Numbered from the stretch's first letter, positions 34,276 through 43,707 are shown. The stretch: DNA of 43,772 nt from Helicobacter cetorum (GCA_022729755.1 DZAZ01000008.1:1-43772), one strand, 5' to 3'. Notes: generated by a model from the letters alone, not told the origin. Made by a program: numbers and translations.

Positions 34276-35429
34276 TAGTAAGTGTTCCTTTTTTTTAATA
34301 TATTTAAATCAATTGTAGCTAAAACCTCTGCTATCTTTTCTCCAGCATCACCATAACCAAATATTTTATCTGATTTATATTTTTTATGAGATAATTGTCT
34401 TTTTATTTTTTCTAAAATATCGTGTCTTTCATAAGTTGAAAAAATAACATTTTCACCATGTTCTCTTCCTTCTTGTCTATCACCTATAATTACAGCAGGA
34501 GTTCCTAAAAATGAACACTCCCTAATAAAACTACTAGAATTTCCAACTACGCAAAAAGCATTATTTAAGACTCTTGCATAAATTTCAGGTGAAAAATTTT
34601 TAAAGTATTGAAAATTCTCCTGCATATTAAGTTCTCTAAATTTTCTAATACCACCTGCTACATCATCACTTCCAGCATCTATATTTGGCCAAAGTATTAC
34701 TTTTTGAATATTTTTTAACTCTTTTAGGGCATGTAAACTTTCTGTTATTTGTTCTCTACCTTGTCCATAACTAGTAGTAACAGGATGTTGAGAAAGTAAA
34801 ATATAAGGTTTTTCCCAATCAGTTTGGATTCCAACTCCACTATATTTTAGCATTAACTCATTATCTATATTCAAATTTTCATTTTTTAAAATATCCATTG
34901 CAGGACAACCAAAATTAAAGATATATTTTGGGTCTTCACCCATTTTTATAAGTCTCTTTTTAGATTCTTCAGTTGATGGAAAATGTAAATCGGAAAGTTT
35001 TGTAATAGCATGTCTAACTCTCTCATCAATATTTCCACTAATTTCACCACCTTGAATATGTACAAGTTTAATATTTAAATATGATGCAGCAATTGCTGTT
35101 GCCATAGTTTCAAACCTATCAGCAACAGTTACAACTAAATCTGGTTTTAAATCTTCAAACACATTTGAAAGTTCCATTATTCCAAGACCTGTTGATTTTG
35201 CTTGAGTAGCTAATGTTTCGCCCTCAATAACATAATAAAGTGAACGAATTGGAGAAAAACCATCTTTTTTTAAAACATCTACAGCTTTTCCAAATCTATC
35301 AAGCATCATAGAAGCTCCAACAACTATTTGAAGTTCAATATTTTCTCTTTTTTGAAGTGCTTTTAATAAATATTTAACCCTCCCATAATTTGCTCTACTT
35401 GCAACTACAACACATATTTTTCTTTTCAA
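34275..35429 (-). CDS. neuC: Hydrolysing UDP-sugar 2-epimerase (NeuC/LegG type)
   Basis: A 384-residue enzyme of the UDP-GlcNAc 2-epimerase fold. Hydrolysing members convert UDP-GlcNAc to ManNAc and UDP (NeuC), or UDP-di-N-acetylbacillosamine to its 2-epimer (LegG). Visible marks: VVVASRANYGRVKYLL at the start, TVADRFET, HIQGGEISGNIDERVRHAIT, and GNSSSFIREC near the end. The start is TTG overlapping the neuB stop (TTGA), so the two are coupled. No bacillosamine-type genes are nearby, which leans towards ManNAc as the product, but that is inference. Confidence 0.9.
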   Translation of the reverse strand: MKRKICVVVASRANYGRVKYLLKALQKRENIELQIVVGASMMLDRFGKAVDVLKKDGFSPIRSLYYVIEGETLATQAKSTGLGIMELSNVFEDLKPDLVVTVADRFETMATAIAASYLNIKLVHIQGGEISGNIDERVRHAITKLSDLHFPSTEESKKRLIKMGEDPKYIFNFGCPAMDILKNENLNIDNELMLKYSGVGIQTDWEKPYILLSQHPVTTSYGQGREQITESLHALKELKNIQKVILWPNIDAGSDDVAGGIRKFRELNMQENFQYFKNFSPEIYARVLNNAFCVVGNSSSFIRECSFLGTPAVIIGDRQEGREHGENVIFSTYERHDILEKIKRQLSHKKYKSDKIFGYGDAGEKIAEVLATIDLNILKKRNTY

Positions 35430-36430
35430 TATAAATCCTCTTTATTTAAAAACTCTTGTGCTTTTTTTGAAATTTTTAATTTTTTACCAATAACACTCTT
35501 ATACTCTTTTGTAGAGATTCCACAACCAGAGGGTTTTTTACTTTCTAAATCTTCAAAAGTTATTATATCACCTTCATTTAAATCTCTATTAATAGCCAAA
35601 GATTTTCCAAAAATTTTGTTCATTGTGGCAAATTCTAAATTATTATCTTTATCTATTAGATTTGAGTTTGCTTCATCTATGAATCTAATTCCTTCAACTA
35701 ATTGTTTAATTTCATCAATTTGGAGTGAAGATGTTGCATCTGGGCCAAACATTCGTTTATCAAAAACTGCATGTATCTCTATTAGTGAAGCACCAAGTGC
35801 AACAGCTGAAAGTGAGGCATAAATCATACCAGAATGGTCAGATAAACCTATTTTTTTATTGTATCTCTCTTGCATCTGCTTAATTACATTTAATCCAACT
35901 TTATTTGCAGGAGTTGGATACATAGATGTACATTGAAATAAACTAATACTAACTTTAAAAGATTCTAAAAATTTAACTGCTTCATCTAACTCTTTAAAAC
36001 TACTCATTCCTGAAGAGAGTAAAATTTCTTTTTTTGTTTTAGCAACTTTTTCTAATAATAAAAAATTTTCTACATCGCCTGAACTTATTTTATATCTTTT
36101 AATTCCCATCTCTTCCAATAAATCTACCGCTTCTAGTGAAAATGGTGTACTCATAAATTCAAGCCCCACATCTTCACAATGTTTTTTTATATCTCTCCAC
36201 TGCTCTTTTGTAAACTCCATTCGCTTCCAATAATCAAAACGAGTCTTATCTACATACGAAAAATTTACTCTAAACGGCTCTTTTTCGCTACTTTCGGCCT
36301 TTGCAATATGAGTTTGAAATTTTATTGCATCAATACCAGTCCTTGATAAGGCATCAATGTAAGAGTGTAGTATCCCTAAACTTCCATCGTGTGCTTGAGC
36401 AATTTCTGAAATTATAAAAGTTTTTTCCAA
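35426..36430 (-). CDS. neuB: Nonulosonic acid synthase (NeuB family) with SAF domain
   Basis: A 334-residue enzyme that condenses a 6-carbon amino sugar with phosphoenolpyruvate to form a 9-carbon acid (sialic, legionaminic or related). The barrel domain has SEIAQAHDG, AIKFQTH, STPFSLEAVDLL, KISSGD and GLSDHSG. The last 60 residues form the SAF (antifreeze-like) domain with LAINRDLNEGDIITFEDL. EIAQAHDG replaces the more common E-x-G-x-N-H-x-G, so this is a divergent subtype and the exact product should not be assumed. The start is TTG after GGTGA. It lies between the PhyH and neuC genes. Confidence 0.9.
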   Translation of the reverse strand: MEKTFIISEIAQAHDGSLGILHSYIDALSRTGIDAIKFQTHIAKAESSEKEPFRVNFSYVDKTRFDYWKRMEFTKEQWRDIKKHCEDVGLEFMSTPFSLEAVDLLEEMGIKRYKISSGDVENFLLLEKVAKTKKEILLSSGMSSFKELDEAVKFLESFKVSISLFQCTSMYPTPANKVGLNVIKQMQERYNKKIGLSDHSGMIYASLSAVALGASLIEIHAVFDKRMFGPDATSSLQIDEIKQLVEGIRFIDEANSNLIDKDNNLEFATMNKIFGKSLAINRDLNEGDIITFEDLESKKPSGCGISTKEYKSVIGKKLKISKKAQEFLNKEDLY

Positions 36431-36450
36431 ATTTCACCTTTATTAATAAT

Positions 36451-37503
36451 CTATTTTACTATTTCATAATTTTTTAAAAATATTTTTTGTAATTTACTCA
36501 TTTTATTAACTTCTTTTTCATCTATTAGTTGATTTTTAGATGTTTTATTCCTTTTCTCAAATGATAATCCTCTAAAATTAACTCTTATAGTATCTCTATA
36601 TTTATTCTCTTTATCTCCAAATTTATCCCAATTAGGACCTTTATGAAAACCATTAACATCAACAATTGCAACTGTTGCTTTTTTTCCATAAAAAGTAACC
36701 CAATTTTCTCTTGGATACTCTTTCTCTACCTCTTTATCACTTATCCTTCCATAATTTTCATTAATTCCTAAGTCAAAATTAGTTCTAGGTATGCAAGATT
36801 TCACATCGTGTTTATGAGAATTTGGAACAAATGTTAATGGTCCCCTTTTTCCATCTATATCTATTAAGTGTACAAAAACTTGAATAACATCATGCTCATC
36901 ACTATCTTTATGAAAGTTACTTGCTTCAATTGGTTCATCTTGTGGAAAATTTCTCATTACAAGAGAACTATGTTCTGGAACATATCCTAAATAGTTAGTT
37001 ACAATTTTTAGAATAGATTCATTAAAAAATATTTCTATAACATTTGATATATTTAGTAAAGGATTTTCTATAATGATATTTTGCTCAAATGCTTCAATTT
37101 CTTCATAAGAAAAGCCATCTAATGTAGGAATCCTTCCGTGTGAAACATTATAACCAGCACTGAAATTAATTTTTAAATTTTTAAATAATTTATCAGCTTT
37201 TTCATCTATCAAGTTAATTAATTCATCACTAAAAAAATTATTAATCACTGTATAGCCTTGCTTTTTTAAATTATCTATATGAGTTTGTTCAAACTCGTTT
37301 GGTTCAAAAAGATTAATACTATCTTTAAAAACTTTTCTATTTTCTCTATTTGCTATTTTTTTAGATAAAAATCTTCTAATTTTACATATACAACTATAAA
37401 GTGCTGGAAAACTTCTAATTGTTTTTAAAATTGGGTTTGGTTTACTATTTGGATTATACTTTACAGCACTTTTTAACTCTTGTATTCTCTCTTGACTTAA
37501 CAT
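36451..37503 (-). CDS. PhyH-like Fe(II)/2-oxoglutarate dioxygenase in the glycan cluster
   Basis: A 350-residue protein of the phytanoyl-CoA dioxygenase superfamily. The iron triad is visible: His198-x-Asp200 in NFHKDSD and distal His287 in VNGFHKGP, with Arg303 or Arg307 (YRDTIRVNFR) to hold 2-oxoglutarate. GPLTFVPNSHKHD is a typical family strand-turn. These enzymes hydroxylate many substrates. Its position between the methyltransferase and neuB genes, 20 bases from neuB, points to a modified sugar as substrate. The first 60 residues are basic and not part of the core. ATG with a perfect GGAGGAA upstream. Confidence 0.83.
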   Translation of the reverse strand: MLSQERIQELKSAVKYNPNSKPNPILKTIRSFPALYSCICKIRRFLSKKIANRENRKVFKDSINLFEPNEFEQTHIDNLKKQGYTVINNFFSDELINLIDEKADKLFKNLKINFSAGYNVSHGRIPTLDGFSYEEIEAFEQNIIIENPLLNISNVIEIFFNESILKIVTNYLGYVPEHSSLVMRNFPQDEPIEASNFHKDSDEHDVIQVFVHLIDIDGKRGPLTFVPNSHKHDVKSCIPRTNFDLGINENYGRISDKEVEKEYPRENWVTFYGKKATVAIVDVNGFHKGPNWDKFGDKENKYRDTIRVNFRGLSFEKRNKTSKNQLIDEKEVNKMSKLQKIFLKNYEIVK

Positions 37504-38547
37504 TTATTCCTCCTTTTTTAATAGGATATGAATTTCTGAAGAAGTTTCTTTTTTATCTAACTGAAGTTGTAATGTATCAATTAAGGGTAAAAATTTTTTA
37601 TCAAAATTATTTAATGTATTTAAAGGTTGATTATTTTTTTCCATCATCACTCTTAAACTTCTATATAAATCGTGAATATCTGAACTAAACCACCATTCAG
37701 CTTTAATTTTAAAATTATACATATTTGCCAAATAATTTAGAGATTCTTTTGTATAAAGATGAGTGTGACCACCATATAAAACTCTCTCAAAAACATCAGG
37801 AAAAGCTAGTTGAAAATATGTACTTAAATTAAATAAAGGTACAGCTAAATAGAAATACTTAATATTTTTATTTTCATTTATAGCTTCAAAAAAAGAAGTT
37901 GGAGATTGTAAATGTTCTAATACCATAATTGCTGATAGCACATCAACTTTTGCATTTTTTATATAATTTATAGTATCATTTAACTCAATAGCTTTTAATT
38001 TATTAGTTTTTAAAATTTCATTTCCAATATCTACTTGACTTTTAGAAACTTCAATTCCTTCAACTTTCTCAATATTAAATTCTTTATACATAGCATATAC
38101 AAGATGACCTACTCCACATCCAACATCTAAAAATGAACTCTTTTGTATATTTACATTATCTTCTTTCAAAGATTCCAATAAAAAATTAACTTTAGGTGCA
38201 TAAACATTTTTAACTTTATTTAAATAGCTTTCTATATCTATTCTTTGATACTCTCTTCTATAATCATTTGGATTATCTTTTGTGTAATTAAACTCCAAAA
38301 ACTCATCTGTATCTTCAAATCCACCATTTAAATGTCCACAAGTTTTACATTGATAATACTCTATTCCTTGTCTTATCAAAGAGATTTCATTTAAATTACT
38401 ATTACATATTTTACAATTTAATCTTTTGGGTTGACATTTATAAAAATTTATTGACTTTTTTTCTTCTTTTACTAATTTATCATTTTGTTCTGAAAAATAA
38501 CTTTTAATAGCTAAAATATCTCCTATACTTTTTCCATATTTTTTCAT
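37504..38547 (-). CDS. Zinc-ribbon SAM-dependent methyltransferase
   Basis: A 347-residue protein. Residues 45-70 hold two CxxC pairs (CKIC at 45-48, CKTC at 67-70) forming a zinc ribbon, followed by a class I methyltransferase with SAM-binding motif FLDVGCGVGHL (139-149), IEVSKSQVD and VLEHLQSP. Zinc-ribbon plus methyltransferase is the layout of many sugar-methylating enzymes in polysaccharide loci. It overlaps neuA by 4 bases (ATGA) and its stop lies directly next to the PhyH start, so it is fully embedded in the cluster. Substrate unknown; a sugar or glycan is inferred. Confidence 0.82.
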   Translation of the reverse strand: MKKYGKSIGDILAIKSYFSEQNDKLVKEEKKSINFYKCQPKRLNCKICNSNLNEISLIRQGIEYYQCKTCGHLNGGFEDTDEFLEFNYTKDNPNDYRREYQRIDIESYLNKVKNVYAPKVNFLLESLKEDNVNIQKSSFLDVGCGVGHLVYAMYKEFNIEKVEGIEVSKSQVDIGNEILKTNKLKAIELNDTINYIKNAKVDVLSAIMVLEHLQSPTSFFEAINENKNIKYFYLAVPLFNLSTYFQLAFPDVFERVLYGGHTHLYTKESLNYLANMYNFKIKAEWWFSSDIHDLYRSLRVMMEKNNQPLNTLNNFDKKFLPLIDTLQLQLDKKETSSEIHILLKKEE

Positions 38548-39239
38548 TTTTGACCTTGTAATAACTTTTTTGCTTTTTTGAAATCTTCAATAGTATCAAT
38601 ATTTACACTTTTTTCTTTTGGCATTACAAAAGGAAGTGTTTTTTCAGTCATAAGTGATTCACTTTTTAAAAATAGTTCAGTTTTTATCATATAAATAGCG
38701 CCATTTGCTAAATAAGCTTTTGGTAAATCTTGCCTTCTTGTAAATGGATACTTGTCATTTATGGCTCCTTGTAAGTAGCCATCTGAATTTACAATATAAG
38801 CTTTTAATATTTCAATATCAGGTGAAACAACAGAAATTAAAGCATTTGCATCTTGTTCTAAAAAAAACTTAACTGCATTATCAATATCATTACTATCTCT
38901 ACAAGGAGATGTTGGCTGTAAAATTACAACTATATCAAAATTTTTACCTTTAGATGATAATTCATTTAAAACTTGAGTTATTACAGGCATCGTTGAAGCT
39001 TTGTCAGTTGCTAACTCTTTCGGTCTATTTATAATTTCAGCACCAAATTTTTTTGAAATTTCTAAAATCTCTTTATCTTCACTTGAAACTATCGTTGTAT
39101 CAATTAAATTAGAATTAAGTGAAGCTTCTATTGTATAAGCTATTAAGGGTTTTCCATTTAAATCTTTAATATTTTTTCTTGGAACTCCTTTTGAGCCTCC
39201 TCTTGCAGGAATTATTGCTAAAATTTTATATTTTTTCAT
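38544..39239 (-). CDS. neuA: CMP-nonulosonic acid synthetase (NeuA family)
   Basis: A 231-residue cytidylyltransferase that activates a 9-carbon acid with CTP. The signature IIPARGGSKGVPRKNIKDLN is at the N-terminus. LQPTSPCRDSNDIDNA and the YPFTRRQDLP region match the family. I use the second ATG (39239), which gives MKKYKILAIIPARGG, the usual family start. An ATG 12 bases upstream is possible. Either way the start lies inside the end of the glycosyltransferase gene, so the two are coupled. With NeuC and NeuB it completes the route from a UDP-sugar to a CMP-activated acid. Confidence 0.9.
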   Translation of the reverse strand: MKKYKILAIIPARGGSKGVPRKNIKDLNGKPLIAYTIEASLNSNLIDTTIVSSEDKEILEISKKFGAEIINRPKELATDKASTMPVITQVLNELSSKGKNFDIVVILQPTSPCRDSNDIDNAVKFFLEQDANALISVVSPDIEILKAYIVNSDGYLQGAINDKYPFTRRQDLPKAYLANGAIYMIKTELFLKSESLMTEKTLPFVMPKEKSVNIDTIEDFKKAKKLLQGQK

Positions 39240-40668
39240 AACTATCTTCATTTTTTTGTAATTCTAAAATTTTCTCTAATCCAATGGATATGTGTTTTTC
39301 AAATTTATCATATAGCGGAAATCCACGTTGATAGAAGAAATTTATCATTTTATTGTTTTCTTCCTCTTTCTCTTCATTTGAAATTTCAAAATTTAAAAAA
39401 TCTTCAATTTCATAAAATATATTTACCATATTATTTAATGATTTAATTAGCTTTGAATCTGTGTATATATAATCGTTTGTTAATAAAAAATATTTTTTAC
39501 CAAATGCTACAGCTTCAAATAAAGTTGTACCACCAAAACCTATTATTAACTCTGATTTTTGTATTAAATCTTTGCCACTAATACTACTATTCAAAAGTAT
39601 AACATTATTTAATGATAGAATTTTTTTATAAAATGAAATTCCTCTCATACCATATCCAAGAGGATGCTCTTTTACCACTAAAATATATCCTAGTGGCAAA
39701 GATTTAGAAATATTAAAGATAATTTCTAATTGATTCATAAAATATGGTGCTCTTGAAGACGTTGAGGCTTCTGGTTGAATTTGAAGTGGAAAATAGAATA
39801 TTTTTAATCCATATTTTATATTATTAGTTTCAATAAATTTTTTAGCAAATAATAAAATAAATCTATTATATGCTCTATTTAGGTTTGCAAATAATTTATT
39901 GCAAATTGAAGGTTTATCAATATTAAGAAACTTCCTTATTTTTTGATTTTTATTTTCATAACCAAATAACATAAATTTTAACATATTAGCATTAAGAATA
40001 TTGGGAGATATTATTCCTAAAAAACCTTTTTTAACATCTTTTCGTTTTTTTGTATACTCTTTAAAATGTGCTTTATTATCATAATTTTTTATATGTTCTT
40101 TTTTAGAATCCTCAATTACCTCTTTTTTAGTAATATAATTATTTAAAGGAGTACATCCTAAACCTTCATTGATATAGCAAGTTTGATTATCAACTATCCA
40201 ATGTGGATGAAAAGCTAAACATTTTTTATTAAAATGTTCAGAAAGTAAATATCCAAGTGTAGAAATAAAATTATCTGCATAGCCTCCAAAAACTATTTTT
40301 GTATTTGGGATATATTGTTCAATAAATAAAGTATAACTCTTAATAAAAAACATCATATCATCATAAGATAAACTTTTATTTCCCAAAGTTTTTTCAATTC
40401 CAAAATAGTAATTAGATATAAATCTTTCCGTTACAATGGCTCTCATAAAATTCACATTTTTATATTTATTTTGAAATTCATGTATTGAATAACTTTCTAT
40501 ATAACCAAAGTTTTTTTCAAGAAAATTTTCATAAGATTCTGAATTTAAAATATTACTTTTTCTATAAGTTAATATTTTATACTTAATATTTCTATTTAAA
40601 TGTTTGGCTACTTCACTCAAAGTATTATCTAATGAATAAGAAAAATTTGAAATAAATAAAATATCCAT
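39226..40668 (-). CDS. Capsule-type (Kdo/sialyl-like) GT-B glycosyltransferase, tentative
   Basis: A 480-residue cytoplasmic protein. Its C-terminal half resembles the Capsule_synth group (KpsS/LipB-like): FYFPLQIQPEAST (about 291-303), VVKEHPLG and IIGFGGTTLFEAVAFGKK, a nucleotide-sugar binding pattern of GT-B enzymes. The N-terminal half is poorly conserved. It heads the cluster, just before neuA, so it is the best candidate to transfer the CMP-activated sugar or to build the acceptor. Start: ATG at 40668 with GGAG 10 bases upstream; a TTG 15 bases earlier contains that GGAG. No other sialyltransferase family is visible in the cluster. Confidence 0.65.
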   Translation of the reverse strand: MDILFISNFSYSLDNTLSEVAKHLNRNIKYKILTYRKSNILNSESYENFLEKNFGYIESYSIHEFQNKYKNVNFMRAIVTERFISNYYFGIEKTLGNKSLSYDDMMFFIKSYTLFIEQYIPNTKIVFGGYADNFISTLGYLLSEHFNKKCLAFHPHWIVDNQTCYINEGLGCTPLNNYITKKEVIEDSKKEHIKNYDNKAHFKEYTKKRKDVKKGFLGIISPNILNANMLKFMLFGYENKNQKIRKFLNIDKPSICNKLFANLNRAYNRFILLFAKKFIETNNIKYGLKIFYFPLQIQPEASTSSRAPYFMNQLEIIFNISKSLPLGYILVVKEHPLGYGMRGISFYKKILSLNNVILLNSSISGKDLIQKSELIIGFGGTTLFEAVAFGKKYFLLTNDYIYTDSKLIKSLNNMVNIFYEIEDFLNFEISNEEKEEENNKMINFFYQRGFPLYDKFEKHISIGLEKILELQKNEDSYEKI

Positions 40669-40710
40669 CAAGTAAATCTCCAAAAAAATTTAAAAAAAGA
40701 GTATCAAAAT

Positions 40711-41319
40711 TTAACTTAAATATCGATACTCCCTAATCTTTGCCTTTAAATCCTTAGCATTCCATAAATCGCTTATAATAGCCACCATATCGGCACCTGC
40801 TTCAATCAACTCTTTTGCATTTATAGAGCTTATCCCACCTATTGCACAAATTGGAATACTCAATTTCTCTTTTGCATTCATCAAAACTTCTTTATCTACT
40901 ATTTTTGCATTTGGTTTTGTAGTTGAGTTAAAAAATGAGCCAAAAGCCACATAATTAGCCCCTTCTTCTTGCATTTTATGGGCATATTCTACATCGCCAT
41001 AACAAGAGACACCTATGATTTTATCTTTGCCTAAAATTTTTCTTGCATCTTTTAATTTTATATCATCTTTGCCTATATGCAATCCATCAGCCCAGATTTT
41101 AGCCACTAAATTAACCCTATCATCAATTATTAATTTTGCATCGTAATCTTTACATAAGTTTAAAATATCTTTCGCAATCGCTTCAAGTTCGCCATCACTT
41201 AGAGTTTTATCTCTAAGTTGAACAATTTTTACTCCAGCTTCAAGTGTATCTCTTAAAATAGATAATATGTTTGAATATGGAGTTAATTTTTCATCGGTAA
41301 TTGCATATAAGCCTCTCAT
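40711..41319 (-). CDS. thiE: Thiamine phosphate synthase ThiE
   Basis: A 202-residue TIM-barrel enzyme joining the pyrimidine and thiazole parts of thiamine. Family marks are GLYAITDE, VQLRDKTLSDGE, LIIDDRVNLV, GLHIGKDD, GVSCYG, YVAFGSFFNSTTKPNA and AIGGISSINA. It starts 2 bases after the purL stop, so it is part of that operon. No TPP riboswitch was seen before it, which fits expression from the purL promoter. The pairing may relate to the purine pathway intermediate AIR, which feeds the thiamine pyrimidine. Confidence 0.93.
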   Translation of the reverse strand: MRGLYAITDEKLTPYSNILSILRDTLEAGVKIVQLRDKTLSDGELEAIAKDILNLCKDYDAKLIIDDRVNLVAKIWADGLHIGKDDIKLKDARKILGKDKIIGVSCYGDVEYAHKMQEEGANYVAFGSFFNSTTKPNAKIVDKEVLMNAKEKLSIPICAIGGISSINAKELIEAGADMVAIISDLWNAKDLKAKIREYRYLS

Positions 41320-41321
41320 TT

Positions 41322-43511
41322 TTATAAATCTTTCTCTACAATCTTTGCAAAAGTATTGAAATAAATATCTTTTAATTTTGAAATTTCCATCTCAACTTCA
41401 TCAACCACAAATTTATCTTTGCAAACTTCACCGATTTTAACTACTTCAATATCAATTCTTTGAGCTAGTTTTTCAAATGCTTCACCATCTTCAACTTCCA
41501 CAATTGCTCGGCTTAAACTTTCACTAAAAATATTTTGAGCTAAATTTGTTTCAACTTTTAGCCCAAAATTACTAATCGCACACATTTTAGCTAAAGCAAT
41601 CGCAACTCCACCAACATTCACATCTTTTGCACTTTCAATCAAACATTTAGCATTAGCCTCTTGTAATAATTTCCAAAGTTTAAGTTCTCTTTTATATTTA
41701 ATTTTTGGCATTTTTCCTGCGATTTGATTATAAAGAGCTTTTAAATATAAACTTCCGCCAAATTCACTTCTAGTTTTGCCAATTAAATAGAGTGAATTTC
41801 CCTCTTTTTTGAGCTTAGAATTTATTATTTTTTTAGGCTCATCAATACGTCCAACCATCGCAATTGATGGGGTTGGATAAATGCTAACTCCATTTGTTTC
41901 ATTATAAAGCGATACGTTTCCACTCACAACAGGAGTATTTAAAGTTTCACAAGCTTTTTTTATCCCCTCACACGACTTTGCAAATTGCCACATAACTTCA
42001 GGGTTTTGTGGATTTCCAAAGTTTAGACAATCTGTAATTGCAAGTGGAATTGCGCCTTTTACTGCTACATTTCTACCACTTTCCATTACAGCTGCGGCAC
42101 TTCCTTTTTTAGGGTTAATGTAGCAAAATCTAACATTACAATCAGAACTAATAGCAAGAGCTTTGCCGTTTTCTTTAATTCTAATCACACTGGCGTCAAG
42201 GCTTCCTCCAGCTTGATTTGTGTTTATTTGTACCATTGAGTCATACTGCTCATAAATCCAGGCTTTATCTACAACTTCTATATGAGAAAATAATCTTTCA
42301 AATGCTTCTTGATTTGAAATTTCTTTATCTAAAGTTATATTTTTAATATTTTCTAAATATTTTGGTTTTTGAATTGCTCGTTCTAGTACAGGTGCTTCTT
42401 CGCTAACTGGTGCAACAGGCACATTTGCAACCAATTCTCCGTGCCAAAAAAGCTCCATAACTCCCGTATCAGTCACTTCTCCAACAACTGCAACATCAAG
42501 CTCATACTTTTGAAAAATCTCAATTACTTTCTCTTCGTACCCTTTTTTTGCACAAATTAACATTCTCTCTTGAGATTCGCTTAGCATCAGTTCATATGGA
42601 ACCATTGCTTCTTCTCTCATCGGGACTTTGTCAAGGTGCATCTTCATCCCGCTTCCACTTCTTCCAGCCATCTCAAAACTACTCGAAGTTAGCCCAGCAG
42701 CTCCCATATCTTGAATACCAACAATATAATCAGTTTTAAATAGCTCCAAACAAGCCTCTAATAAAAGCTTTTCAGTAAAAGGGTCGCCAACTTGTACCGT
42801 TGGACGAAGTTTTTTTGACTCTTCGCTAAAGCTATCACTACTCATAACAGCACCACCAAGCCCATCTCTTCCCGTTTTACTTCCAACATAAATTACAGGA
42901 TTGCCGATACCTTCAGCCTTTCCATAAAAAATTTCATCGCTTTTAGCAATTCCAAGTGAAAAAGCATTTACTAAAATATTGCCCTCATAACAATCTTCAA
43001 ATGTAGTCTCTCCTCCAATTGTTGGAACTCCCATACAATTGCCATATCCTCCAATTCCACTTACAACACCTTTTAGTAAATATCTGTGTTTAGCTCCAAC
43101 TTTATCATCACGGCTAATATCAGCAAATCGGATTGAGTTTAAATTTGCGATTGGTCTAGCACCCATTGTAAAGACATCTCTAAGTATTCCACCAACTCCT
43201 GTAGCTGCTCCTTGATATGGCTCGATGAAACTAGGATGATTGTGACTTTCCATCTTAAATACTGCAGCCATTCCACCGCCAATATCGATTACTCCAGCAT
43301 TTTCACCAGGTCCTTGAATTACCCACGTGGCTTTTGTTGGAAATCCTCTTAAATATTTTTTGCTTGATTTGTAGCTACAATGCTCACTCCACATTGCCGA
43401 AAATATGCCTATTTCTACTAAATTTGGCTCTCTTTTTAAAATCTCTTTAATATGTTCATAATCTTGCTCACTTAACTTATGAGAAGCTAAAATTTTATTT
43501 AAATCTTGCAT
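41322..43511 (-). CDS. purL: Phosphoribosylformylglycinamidine synthase subunit PurL
   Basis: A 729-residue small-type PurL that makes FGAM from FGAR with ATP, with ammonia supplied by PurQ. Motifs: [56 protein letters not shown] and [10 protein letters not shown]. The length matches PurL of the three-part PurLQS type. I use the ATG at 43511 because GGAGAG lies 5 bases before it; a TTG directly upstream is less likely. PurQ and PurS are not in the window. It heads the run purL-thiE and then the glycan genes. Confidence 0.95.
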   Translation of the reverse strand: MQDLNKILASHKLSEQDYEHIKEILKREPNLVEIGIFSAMWSEHCSYKSSKKYLRGFPTKATWVIQGPGENAGVIDIGGGMAAVFKMESHNHPSFIEPYQGAATGVGGILRDVFTMGARPIANLNSIRFADISRDDKVGAKHRYLLKGVVSGIGGYGNCMGVPTIGGETTFEDCYEGNILVNAFSLGIAKSDEIFYGKAEGIGNPVIYVGSKTGRDGLGGAVMSSDSFSEESKKLRPTVQVGDPFTEKLLLEACLELFKTDYIVGIQDMGAAGLTSSSFEMAGRSGSGMKMHLDKVPMREEAMVPYELMLSESQERMLICAKKGYEEKVIEIFQKYELDVAVVGEVTDTGVMELFWHGELVANVPVAPVSEEAPVLERAIQKPKYLENIKNITLDKEISNQEAFERLFSHIEVVDKAWIYEQYDSMVQINTNQAGGSLDASVIRIKENGKALAISSDCNVRFCYINPKKGSAAAVMESGRNVAVKGAIPLAITDCLNFGNPQNPEVMWQFAKSCEGIKKACETLNTPVVSGNVSLYNETNGVSIYPTPSIAMVGRIDEPKKIINSKLKKEGNSLYLIGKTRSEFGGSLYLKALYNQIAGKMPKIKYKRELKLWKLLQEANAKCLIESAKDVNVGGVAIALAKMCAISNFGLKVETNLAQNIFSESLSRAIVEVEDGEAFEKLAQRIDIEVVKIGEVCKDKFVVDEVEMEISKLKDIYFNTFAKIVEKDL

Positions 43512-43533
43512 CAAACTCTCCTTTATTTTTGAA

Positions 43534-43539
43534 ATTATA
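43534..43539 (-). promoter_or_regulatory. -10 box of purL
   Basis: On the minus strand this reads TATAAT, preceded by a long A/T-rich tract and followed by the purL ATG 23 bases on. It fits the sigma-70 pattern of the group. Confidence 0.5.
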
Positions 43540-43690
43540 ACTTAAAAAAATTAAATTTATACATAATTATTTTATAATTATCTTATAATATTTAGTTATA
43601 TATTTAATATTAATATTTTTTTATTTTGACCAATAAATTTTAAATTAACTAAAAGTTTCATATTATTTAGCATATTAGTTAACTCATACC

Positions 43691-43707
43691 AAATCTTCCT
43701 AAGATTT
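43691..43707. repeat. Short perfect hairpin before the right-edge gene
   Basis: AAATCTT and AAGATTT pair perfectly around CCT, 15 bases before the ATG at 43723. It could be an operator or an mRNA hairpin near the ribosome binding site of the truncated gene. No T-run follows, so a terminator is less likely. The rest of 43540-43690 is A/T-rich with no gene seen. Confidence 0.3.

Noticed and set aside
40711-43511. Possible TPP riboswitch controlling thiE or its operon
   Set aside because: thiE starts 2 bases after purL, and I found no thi-box-like conserved sequence in the leader of purL.
43540-43690. Replication origin or AT-rich regulatory array
   Set aside because: The stretch is A/T-rich like all intergenic DNA here; no DnaA-box cluster or iterated motif was seen.
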